Shown here piece by piece: positions 36,102 to 45,805 of a stretch of DNA of 64,000 nt. Within the stretch, counting starts at the first letter, position 1. Each line of letters opens with the position of its first letter. The notes below the pieces were generated by a model, which was given only the letters and a program-made list of their open reading frames with translations, was not told the origin of the DNA and did no database searches. The DNA is from Inia geoffrensis. Taxonomy: Eukaryota; Chordata; Mammalia; Artiodactyla; Iniidae. Where the stretch lies: contig CM070899.1 of assembly GCA_036417435.1 (NCBI GenBank), positions 4,531,001-4,595,000 of the forward strand. The letters are read 5' to 3'. A program made the position numbers and the translations under genes.

Positions 36102-36176
36102 AGACAGACCAGGTTCCACCCCAGCAGGCACTCGTGAGCTGTGTAACTGCAGAGACGTGACCTGGCTTCTCTGCCT
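36102..36176 (-). ncRNA. MIR370: MIR370 precursor hairpin
   Basis: The 75-bp segment read on the - strand matches the known mammalian mir-370 precursor, including the full mature 3p sequence at 36108-36129. The other arm (about 36150-36176) is complementary across the terminal loop around CTCACGAGTG. The primary transcript is nuclear and Drosha-cut, and the mature product silences mRNAs in the cytoplasm. In other mammals mir-370 lies between MEG8/SNORD112 and the SNORD113/114 cluster on the maternally expressed strand, exactly its place here. It sits just upstream, in transcription sense, of the snoRNA-like array. Confidence 0.96.
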
Positions 36177-38689
36177 TGTGCCCCGACTTGTGCGACTGGT
36201 CGACTGAGGACAGCGACAGCCTCGAGGGTCCAACGTGAGGGTGCGTACCGACTGTTCCTCAAGCAGCTCCCACCCTGCGCTCACCCTGCCCTTCCCACGC
36301 CCCACGCCGCCCACTCTGCGGGTCCAATAGCCCCCCATCTGATTAGAGAAACGAATGATCTCGATGCTCAGGCCAAGCTGAGTGTTTCGGAAAGGATGGG
36401 CCTCGGGCAGGAAATTGTTGGGATCTGTTCTTTTTGGACCCGGCATCAAAGCTTAAACAAGTGCCCTGGAAAACAGAAATCCAACTAAGGGATGCGCTTT
36501 GGAAAACTAAAATTCATTTCATGAAATGGGGCTGCCTTTGGAGGAGTCCATGCCATGAGATTCTTGATGTTCACATTGTTTCCCAGAAACCAAAATGCTG
36601 TGACCCTTACTGACAAGACACAGCCAGCTTCCCTCCTACCCTCCCAGACTGTCCTGGTGGGTGCCCAGCATGCTGGCCTCAGAGCAACTCTGAGGCACGA
36701 AAAATAAAAAAATAAATGACAAGTTAAAGCATACTTCCATTATGTAGATGTATATATAATGTAATATGTACATAAATATACCCACGTGGGGACTTAACAT
36801 AAGGGAGACTTAGAAAGACCCCTAGGCTGGGGAGCCCAATGCAGGCTCCTGCCTCTGCCTTGAGCCCACTGTGAGCCTCCAGCAAGGCCCTTCCCCGTGC
36901 TGAGCCTCAGGGGGCAGTGATCCCTCGGGCTTCCCTCCCTCCCAGGTGGTGTGAAAATGAAAAGCATAAAGTTTAAGTCCCCTCAAAGTAGCAGAGGATC
37001 GTTAATGCTGTACCTCCTGCCCTGGGCACGCAGAATTCACAGCATGTGCTCGCATACGTTATCTTGGTTGATCCTCACAACAGTCCTGTGAAGAAGACAT
37101 AATAATCAAAATTAGCCAATATTCACTGAACGAACACTCAACCAGGCACCATGCTGCCTACTTTGCAGGCACTGACAGTACTCTGGGATGGGAACAATTC
37201 AACAGCATCTCTCTCGTTTTTATCCCCCCAAAAGTTTTGAGCATGCATTTTGTGCCAGGTACAGGCCAGGGGAGACCGCAATGAATGAAAAAGACAAAAT
37301 CTGAGAGCTAACTTCCTTGTGGGTGGAGACAGGAACAGACAATACTCAAATTAAACAAGTACTATATACAGGATATAAGATGGTGATGAGAACTATGGAG
37401 AAAAAGAAAGCGGAAAAAAGGAGTGATAGAAAGCAACAAGAAGGCGAAAGTGTCACTGAGAAGGTGATATTTGAGCAAAGACATGATTAGCCCCATTTTA
37501 CACATGAGGAAATGGAGCCTCAGAGAAGTTAAGCGACTTACAAGTGGTCACACAACTAGGAAGATGCTGAGCAAGGCAGCCAGTGCGGGAAGTCTGGCCC
37601 CAGTGTCTCTTCCCCAGTTAGCCCCAATGCCTCATTTTTGTGGCATTTCTTGCTCTCTGATACCTGACTCTCAGCCTACAAGGTGAGCGTGTGAATGCAT
37701 GTGTGGGCAAATAGGAAGGCTTGTCTCACCTCCCACACAGGTATCCCCAGGAGCACAGGGCATCTCCAGGATGTACCGATAATCCTGAATGAATAAGTAA
37801 ACTTGCTTGGAGGAGATGCAGTGGTGCCAGTTTCCACAGGACTTGCACGGATCCTGGGATCAGGTCATGCTGGGATCATCCGCCCAACGTGGCCCAACAA
37901 GTCAGCAGAGATGCTAAACCCATCTCCCGTCACCTGGCTGTTAGGGCGTCCAAATGCCCTCACCCCCCCCCCCCCACGCCCGGTGCCACCCTCACACGCA
38001 GTCACACGCCACCTAGGCTTAAGTTGCAAATGTTCTGCCCAGGAATGGGAGCGGGTCACCCAATCCTCATGCCCCACATGGTGTGAGACTCAACTAGAAC
38101 TATGCTTTGTTCCAACTGGTCACCCTCAAGAGACCAAACAAGAAACATGTCTAACGTGGCTATTTTCTACCCCCCACCCCCATCCCCCAAAAAATTGTAG
38201 GGAAAGAAGTTTGGTCGGAGCATATATGGGAAACTTGCCCACTGCTTCTAGAAGCCATGGCGTTGAACCAAGAGAATTGTAATTCTTCATCTTGCCCGTC
38301 ACCTACTCAGTTTCTTCTCAACTCCCATCCAGCCTCATTAAAACTCTCAACACCCCCAAGTAAATCCCTTCAGAGGAGTTTCACCTATTCCCGGGCTTAA
38401 TCTTTTATAAGACAGATCATGTCCAGTTGGTGCGTATAGCTCTCGTTTCTACAACGAGAACTGAAATTGTCTAGTCTTAAATTTATATTTCTACTTCACT
38501 GACTCCCCTCTCCAAAGGCAAGGTCTCATACACCTCTACGGGCACCTATTCAGCTGTCTGTAAAAAGCGGGTAATGATTCTTACCAGTCAGAGGTATTAA
38601 ATGCCATCTCCAGGAAAGCAGTGATAACAATTATAATTTTAATTATAATGAAATATGTATTGCATCTCACCAAATGGGAAACATTGTTT

Positions 38690-38850
38690 CAAGCACTTTA
38701 AGTGTTTGACTCATTTAATCTTCAAGTACCCATTCATAAGGTGCTATTGGTATTTCCATATTACAACTGAGGAGACTGAGGCACAGAGGTCAAACACTTT
38801 GTCCAAACTCACAAGACTAGTAAATGGCAGAGCTGGGATTGAAATCTGAG
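38690..38850 (-). mobile_element. MIR element
   Basis: Reverse MIR core: ACTGAGGAGACTGAGGCACA, AACTCACAAGACTAGTAAAT, GGCAGAGCTGGGATTGAAAT. Confidence 0.85.
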
Positions 38851-39949
38851 CATCTTGGATGTGTGTCACGTGGCTTAGCCCGTAAGCAGATTATCGAAAC
38901 ACCTCTGCTGAATTTAAGCCGGGTCTTTGGGGACACTAGCTGAACTGCCCTTCAGCCCTCTGTCTGACTCCCTCTCTCCTTGCCTTGCAGCCTTTTGGGC
39001 TCTAGAGTCTACATCGGCTTCTCTGAGCATTCAGTCATGAGCTGAGCTACCAGAAATTTAATTTGTAACTTGACAATTGTACTGCAGGAGGTCAGTGATA
39101 TGTTTGATCCCTGCACGTGTGATGGTTACAAGTAGGAAAAACTAGAGAAGGTGTTACTTGAGAAATCAATTTAAAGTCTGGGGGGTAGACACCCAGCTCC
39201 CTGACGGGCCAGGAAGGTGAGTGTGACACGGGTAAACGCCAAGGGGTGCAGACTTTTTCAGGCACAGTCACAGAGCAAAGCAAATGGGAAAAGGGGGTGG
39301 GTTTGTTAGAAGAGTCGACTAGGGTTCAAATCCCACTTCCGCGCTGGGTCCCTACACGATGTGGGGCAAGGCACTTACCACTTCTAAACCTCAGTTTCCT
39401 TTTATTTTGATTGAGGATGGTAACTGCGATCATGGAGGGTGGTTCTGATGATTTAGAGGTCAGAAAACTACGCTGAGGAACTAGAGAAAGACTGAGCATG
39501 GGGTTGGGCTTAGGGCTTAGTCACCCAGGAGAGTCAGTGGAAAGGAGGCTGTCTTCTGTTTCTCAGTGAGTGTGAAAGCAGCTGGGACTGAGAGCTGCAA
39601 CTGAGCAGCTCTAGCACCAGAACTGGAACTTGGTCCCTATCAGCTGGCAGCCCACCTGTTGTCCCAGAGCCCCCTGAGCCAGTGAGTAGGCGCAGAGGCA
39701 ACCCAGCTTCACCAGCAAGCTCCACTCCGAGGAAACCTCTCTCCACAAATCAAGTGAGCCTTCGATCTTGGTGAGAAACTGACTGTTCTCTCCCATTCAT
39801 CCATCCATCCACCATCTGCACTTTCATTCATTCACCCATCTCACCAGTCTTCATCAGCCAGCCAGCCATCTCTCTACTTCTGCATCCTGATGCAGGCTTC
39901 CATCCATCCAACAGACCTAACATCCATCCTTCTGCCTTTCCATTATGCG

Positions 39950-40060
39950 GAGGAAACAGACAAACCTGGGTTGGAATCCTGGGTCCTGCTTCCTAACTGA
40001 CCTTGGACAAGTCACTCACCTCTCAAAGTCCTCTCATCTGTGAAATAAAGGGAGATCAGA
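39950..40060 (+). mobile_element. MIR element
   Basis: Sense MIR core: ACCTGGGTTGGAATCCTGGG, CTTGGACAAGTCACTCACCT, CTCATCTGTGAAATAAAG. Confidence 0.85.
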
Positions 40061-40330
40061 CGTAGCTGGGGCGAGGATTTAAAGAGAGAGTGGATATACC
40101 AGTGCCTGACCTGAGCAAACGATCATGAAATGTTCATTCCCTCTGCGTGTGCAATCAGGCTGGGATTTACGCAGAGAGAAAACTGCTGTATCTCGCATGA
40201 CATATTGAGAAATGCTTTTCAGAAATTATCTGCAGTGTTTCAGTGGCAGGCAACCCCCCTGCGGCACCCAGAGCTGGGCGGTGGCCAGAGCAGGTTGGGG
40301 TAGTGGTCCCTCCTGGACTCACAGCAGAGA

Positions 40331-40344
40331 GTGCCATCTAGTGG
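40331..40344 (-). promoter_or_regulatory. Perfect CTCF-consensus motif
   Basis: On the - strand the sequence is CCACTAGATGGCAC, which fits every position of the CTCF core consensus CCASYAGRKGGCRS. CTCF organises chromatin loops and imprinted boundaries. The site lies in single-copy sequence between MIR370 and SNORD112. Binding is not shown by sequence alone. Confidence 0.65.
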
Positions 40345-40619
40345 GTTGGCAACCTGTGGGATCCCCAGTGGGTCCCCAGTTGCAGCAGCTGCTGTCTGCT
40401 GTTGGGCAGCTGAGTTGCGAGCCAGCTGGGAGGTCCCAGCCCCCTGGACTGCAGGCTGCCATGTTGGGATGTGGTGCACGTACTGTCTTAATCACTCAGG
40501 GGGCCTGGCCTGCCAGGAGCCTTTTGTTTTGTGGACGATTGCCAACTCTGGGATTTGTCTACCCCAGCCCAAGTCCCCTTTAGAAGTGTCCAGGAAAAAA
40601 AGAATACTCCTAGCAGCTA

Positions 40620-40810
40620 CAGCTTGCTGAGTGTCTGTTATGTATTAGATACAGGGCTGGGGGCTTCATATGCGTTATCTCTAATCCTCTAAATGACCCT
40701 AGCAGAGACCCAGGATTTGCCCCATTTTCTGTGAGAAAACTAAAGTTTGCTGAGGTTGAGTTACTCACTTAAGGAGAGACTAGATATTCAAACCCCTGGA
40801 TTTGTAACTG
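40620..40810 (-). mobile_element. MIR element, diverged
   Basis: Reverse MIR-like sequence: GTGTCTGTTATGTATTAGAT, TATGCGTTATCTCTAATCC, CCCCATTTTCTGTGAGAAAA and ACTCACTTAAGGAG. Confidence 0.7.
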
Positions 40811-40849
40811 CATTTACCTTCTATAATCCCAGTGCCCCCTGAAAGTGCA

Positions 40850-41280
40850 GCAAAGAATTTGGACACTGATTTGAACAAGCCAACTGTAAAAGGAAATTTA
40901 TGAGTCAAAAATTGGGGCCTATCTGAATGATGAATAGCTATTGGATGACATTAAGAAAATGCTGTTAATTTTTTAACTGTGATCATGGCACTGTGGTTAC
41001 ATTTTCAAAACAGAAAAGAGTCCTTCTTTTTTAGAGATACACACTGAAGAACGCTGGAGGCAAGGGTATGGTGTCTGGAATTTGCTTCAGAGCGGTCCGG
41101 GGGCAGGTGGGGGTAGTAGAAAGACAGTATGAGGTTTGGATAGAATAAGAGGGGCTGAGAGTTGACGGTGGCAGCAGTATGAAAAGTGTGTACATTGCGA
41201 TGAAAATAGGTACAGTTTTCTCTACTTTTGTGTTGTTTGAAATTTCTCATAATTAAAGGTCTTTAAAATCATCGTGTAAA
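40850..41280 (+). mobile_element. Old interspersed repeat, 3' end
   Basis: TGATCATGGCACTGTGGTTA, TTAGAGATACACACTGAAGA and the end TGAAATTTCTCATAATTAAA look like the 3' portion of an old retroelement common in mammals. I cannot name the family with confidence. Confidence 0.45.
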
Positions 41281-41554
41281 ACTAAAGCGCAGGAGCTGAG
41301 GAGGTAGGAGAGGGGAAGGCTTTTCAAAGAGCAAAGGGGCCCAGGGTGTCAGCTAAATCCTGGAGGCCATTAGGGAGCCGATCCAAAGGCAAAAAAAAAA
41401 TGCCTCAAAGTGGAAAGGGGGCGAGAAAGGGGCCTGGGTCTGTGGAAGGAAACCATTCTAAGTTGGGGAGTTGAAGGAGAAAGTGCAAGGCTGAAGGGCA
41501 CTGCAGAGCAACGCCCCCAACTGCTACCCCAGCCCCTACCTTCCAGATGATCCT

Positions 41555-41700
41555 GCCCCCTCTAGACCCTCCAGACCCTTCCCAGGCCCTCCTGTCTCTC
41601 CCGGGGCCTGCTGGTCCCTTTCCTAGGCCCTCCTGCTCCCTCCCTGGCCCCTCTCCCCGCTCCGCAGGTCCTCTGGCCCCTCTGGCCCCGTGCAACCTCT
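41555..41700. repeat. C/T-rich minisatellite-like tract
   Basis: A loose repeat of GGCCCTCCTG-TCCCT-type units. Its reverse strand opens into a Gly/Pro/Arg-rich frame by composition only. Confidence 0.55.
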
Positions 41701-41989
41701 TCTGGCTCTGAAAGGGCCTGCAGAAGCCTCCGTTCTCCAAGGCAGAGCTGGCCACCTAAGGCTCCTTCCCTGGGAGCAGCTCGGCCAGGCTGGGAAGGAT
41801 TCAGCTGTCTAGCTTGTCAGATGCTTTGATTCATTTACTTATTTATTTTTTGGCTCCTTCTGGGAGGACAAGAGGTGGCGGTTTTTGTCCTAAAACTGTG
41901 TGCCAAGCTGGCCTCACCATCCTCAGTCCCTCTCTGCCCCACCTAAGCCTCCCTCTTTTCTGTCAGCCACATCACTGGAAACTGACTCA

Positions 41990-42420
41990 CGCTCCAGCCC
42001 AGGTCCACACCAATCTCCCCAAACCCCCGGGGCCCCTCACCCCTGCCCCCGCCTCTCCCCTCTCCAGCCCTCCTGCAGCTGCCAGACTCTCTGCGCAGTC
42101 TGCTTCCTGGGCGCCACTCCACCCTCTGCCCCTCCAGGAAATGCTCCCTCCCGCAGCCTTCCTTTCCCACTTTGGAAAGCCGGCCACCGGACAGCTCCCC
42201 GGACCCTCCCGGCAGCCTGCTGCATTGCAGCTCGGCCCTCGGTGAGGGAGGGGCGCAGCCTGCAGTCACCCCCAAGGTAGGGTGGGCCACCCCCTCCTGG
42301 CTGCCCCCAGCCCAGGGCAGGGCCCGGCCCCCACACGCATGCACGCATCGGGGCCGCAATGGAAATCAAAATCGCCGCTGCAAACGCAAAAAGCGCCGAT
42401 CCCCACTGTCTGTCTCCCCC
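41990..42420. promoter_or_regulatory. GC- and CpG-rich stretch
   Basis: A G+C-rich run with CpGs concentrated near 42090-42260 and 42320-42405, including ACACGCATGCACGC, an NRF1-like motif. It falls between MIR370 and SNORD112, where other mammals have a secondary MEG8 differentially methylated region. That match is inference from position only. Confidence 0.35.
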
Positions 42421-44100
42421 TCCTCACTTTCCGGGCTTAAAAATGTGGCCCAGGCAGCCCCCTTGTGGCTCTTGGGGGCTCCACAGACGCTTGGCTGGTG
42501 TCTGAAGAACTCAGACTGTCTGATTCCACTGCACCGTGAGTTGGCACAAATTTGAAGTAGCCCAACTCCTACCCAACGCAGAGCAGCCTCTCTGAGTTGG
42601 GGGCATCAGCCCCCTCTCCTTTCTCCCTTCCACGTCTCTCCCTGTGGCTCCCTCCCTCCCCCACGCCCCCCCATCAGGAACTCTCCTGTTGAGTACTTCT
42701 CCGACAGGCAGACAGGTGTCCGGTGACTGTCACCATGGAAGGGGGCTGGAGGGAAGGTGTGGGACCGGAGCTCTCCCTGTAGTGACGACGGTTTTCATCT
42801 CCATCTCACACGGCTGGGGAAACTGAGGTGCAAGGGGGCCCATCGTCCTAGTCTGTGTCGGAGAAGGGGCAGGGGATCCTGCCCTGGAGAGGGGGCTCCA
42901 GCTCGGGCATTTTCCTGAGTGAGAGGGCTGCCCCTCTCAGCCGGCAGGCCCTCATCCTCGCCAAAGCTAGTCCTCCCCAGGAGGCAGCCCTGGTGGGCCC
43001 CCCGATGTGCTCCCTTCCCTCCAACTCCCTGTCCACACAAACAAGCCCCAGCCCCCTCTATCTGCAAGCTGCCTGGAGGTGGGCAGGGCCCCCTCCGCAT
43101 CAGGTTAATAATGCCATTTTCATAAGCCTCTGCCCATAGGTGCTACCACCTAATTTTGAATCTGCCCTTCAAACGGATTGGGCCACAGAGGAGCTGGGAT
43201 CTCAAGCACCGCTGGGAGGTGCTTATAACTAATCAATCCATCCCCTGCCCACCCACACCCCCCCCCAGCACTCAGCACAGCCTTGCTGAGCTGTCTTCAG
43301 CAGCAGGGTGTGGTGGGGAGCCTCGGAGGGACTGGGGTTCCATCCCAGCCCGGTCTCACACCAGCTGAGAGACAGTGAATATGGGACTTTGTCTTTCCCT
43401 CCCTCAGTTTCCTCATCAATCAAATGGGGATTTTTGAGGCTGGTGCTCGGAGTTCCTGCTGGGGTAAGTCCTAGGTAGACAGCCCGGCTCAGGGCTTGTC
43501 CCCTAGAACACAGGACCCCGTGATCTCGGCTGTTTCATGCCCCCTTCATCACTTGATTTACAGTGACTAATTCCCTGTCTCTCTCCCCCCACCCCAGACT
43601 GAGCTTCGAGGACAAGAAGCCGGCCGATCGGCACTGCTCCACGTCCAGCCTTCCAGTCGGGTCTGGGCCCAGGAAGGTAGGTGCTCTGCGTTGGTTTGCA
43701 GAATGAGTGCCCGGAAGGATGACTGCACCCCACAATCTGTGGGGTGCCTGGACTCCACTGGGCTTCTCTTCCCCAGACGCCCCCGTCTAAGCTGACCCTT
43801 CTAGGGAGCAGCCAGGAAAAATGTTCCTTTCTGCTTTACCCCAGGGTCCCCTCGCGCTGCTGTAGAAGTGCAAATTCTTGCTCTATTAAAGGCAGACGTG
43901 GGCTTGCACGTCTTTTCTACTGCCTCTTCTGCATCTACTGTGAGCTCACAGGCCAGAGGCTTTCCTCTGGCTGACTCGATTTGTGCGATGGAGCCGGCAG
44001 AGGGGTCTCTGCCTGTTGAGGTTCCTGTTTGTATTCGGAGCAGGGTCTCCAAAGGCCAGACTGTCTTCTTTCCTGCGACACTTGTTACACGCGTGCGTCC
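42421..44100. other. GC-rich single-copy region, no gene seen
   Basis: Many short frames on both strands, explained by G+C content, with no domain, start context or codon signature. A MIR-like end appears near 43380-43435 (TTTCCTCATCAATCAAATGG). Confidence 0.5.
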
Positions 44101-44109
44101 TCCCCGGGT

Positions 44110-44290
44110 CCCACCGTCTACCCCATGAGCACTGATGAACTCTCTGATGTGTGTTGGGCTACGCTTATCCCATTTAGCCTCCCTTCGAGCCGGTGTGGGA
44201 GCCCCTCTCATCTCCACTTCACAGAGGAAAAACCGAGGCTCTGGAAAGAAAGGGGAATTGTGTGGTCTCCCAGCTAGAGAGCAGGGAGCG
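44110..44290 (-). mobile_element. MIR element, diverged
   Basis: Reverse MIR core: ATCTCCACTTCACAGAGGAA, AAACCGAGGCTCTGGAAAG and TGGTCTCCCAGCTAGAGAGC. Confidence 0.6.
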
Positions 44291-44620
44291 GAGCCTGGGA
44301 GCCCCCAACCCCGCTGCGGGCGCCTGCCGCCACCGTTGCCGCCGCTGCGGGCTGACCAGGGCTGGCCCGGCCGCCAGTGGCTCCTGAGGAAAAGGCAGGG
44401 AGTTTGCATAGAGAGCGTTCTCCCTGGCAACTGGCAAAGGGGCCATAAAAGACCGAGGGCTCAGAAGCCACTTAACAGACAGCTACAGAGCAGCTGGACC
44501 CGGGAGGGGAGACCCGCGCCCTCCCCTGGGCTCTGTGCAGAACAGCAGGGCAAAGGGCTCCATCCCGGATGCGGGCAGCCAGGGGCAGAGGCGCCCCGGG
44601 ACAGGTGTAGACGGCCGAGA
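44290..44620 (+). promoter_or_regulatory. CpG-rich region with TATA-like promoter candidate
   Basis: A CpG-rich block (44310-44390: CTGCGGGCGCCTGCCGCC and the GCCGCTGCGG tract) precedes GGGGCCATAAAAGACC at 44448-44463, a good TATA-like element on the + strand. It is followed 25-35 bp downstream by AACAGACAGCTACAGAGC, a possible initiation zone. A GGG|GTGAGT donor-like site is at 45146. RTL1 in other mammals has distal 5' non-coding exons upstream of its ORF, so this is a candidate RTL1 start. No transcript evidence is available. Confidence 0.38.
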
Positions 44621-45689
44621 TCGGATGGGGCCAGGGGACCCCAAGTCTGATCCCATGGTGGATGGAGGGCTCGCTACCGAGCACGGAAAAGAGAGGACTG
44701 AGAAGGAGCTTGCTGCCTGCAAAGAGACGAGGGCAGAGGGGGCGAGGGGGCTGCGTCGGAGCCGCGGAGGCAGATGCAGAAAGCGGGGAGGGCTCGGCAA
44801 AGCAGCTCGGTGTGCGAGCCCCGAGCGGGCTGCTTGGGGAGAGAGGGAGCTCCCTGTTACGGGAGGCATCCGAGCAGAGAGAGGCAGGCCGGTACTTGGC
44901 CAGGAGGCTGCAGCACGGCTCCCTGCCCGGGCTGGCAGCCCGCACGTCTAGGCCTTCGAGACGCTCCTGCAGCAGTAGGTCCCGAGCAGGGCTCTGGCCA
45001 CGGAGGAGGCAGGCTGGGGTCAGAGCAAGGATGGGCAGACTCTCCCATGCCCCTTGCCCTGAGCTCAGTGGCAAAGGCACCGAGATGGCCGGTGGAGCGC
45101 TTCTGTGTTGATGAGGCAGTGAGGGGAGAGGAGCGGAGAATGGGGGTGAGTGCGGGGCGGACAGGGGAGGGGGGAGCTGTCCTGCGGCCAACTCCCCGTC
45201 TCAAGGGCCAGCCCACCTGGAGTGGCCAAGCGCCTGCCCCACTCCCAGGCCCCGAAAAGGCTGGCCCGGGTCCTCTCTGGGGCAACAGGCTGGTGCACAG
45301 GGCTGGGGGGAGCCATTCTGGCTGGGGTTGCGGGGACAGAAGGAAGGGGGGTCTGGTGAGTAGAGGGGCTGGCCCGGTCATGGGAAAACCAGGGCCCTTT
45401 TCTGGAGGCTGGGCCGCAGCCCCGGATTCGGCCGGCTGGGGACCGTAACTTGGATGCTCTGGGGACTCGTGAAAGCCCCCTCACCCGGCGCCAGGGCCGA
45501 GGGGCCTGCATGTTGATGAATGCGGCCCACGCTGATGTCGGGCGCTGGCCCTCCAGGGCCATTCATGGGGGCTCAGTTCCCAGGAACTCTGGGTGGATGG
45601 GGCCTTTATCTGGGGACCCGCACTAGACGAGGCTCTGTTCTGCAGTTTCTAAAGGAGTTTTCTTGTCTTTGTTCCCAGCGCAGGCACTG

Positions 45690-45727
45690 AGCGCGCGCAC
45701 GCGCACACACGTGTGTGTGTGTGTGTG

Positions 45728-45801
<74 letters not shown>
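45690..45801. repeat. (CG/CA/GT)n-(GA)n composite microsatellite
   Basis: An alternating purine-pyrimidine run from GCGCGCGCACGCGCACAC through GT repeats (45690-45750) joins directly to an uninterrupted GA run of about 26 units (45750-45801). Confidence 0.97.

Positions 45802-45805
<4 letters not shown>

Larger units (their letters stand above)
36180..40200. other. Single-copy region with old repeats, no gene seen
   Basis: No supported gene. It contains MIR relics near 37030-37110 and 37480-37590 (antisense), 38690-38850 (antisense, the clearest), 39310-39415 and 39950-40060 (sense). It also holds an older interspersed repeat at 37190-37470 with CTATGGAGAAAAAGAAAG and GTGATATTTGAGCAAAGAC segments, a C run at 37964-37976 and tetranucleotide CATC runs near 39800. 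Open frames here lack domains. It would be intron of the - strand host transcript. Confidence 0.6.

Noticed and set aside
41405..41755. Collagen-like Gly/Pro/Arg frame on the - strand
   Set aside because: Produced by a C/T-rich minisatellite; no Gly-X-Y register over a meaningful length and no gene context.
44100..45570. Cluster of overlapping frames of 130-240 codons on both strands
   Set aside because: G+C-rich DNA has few stops. The frames overlap in all phases, are rich in Pro/Arg/Gly/Ser and have no domains.
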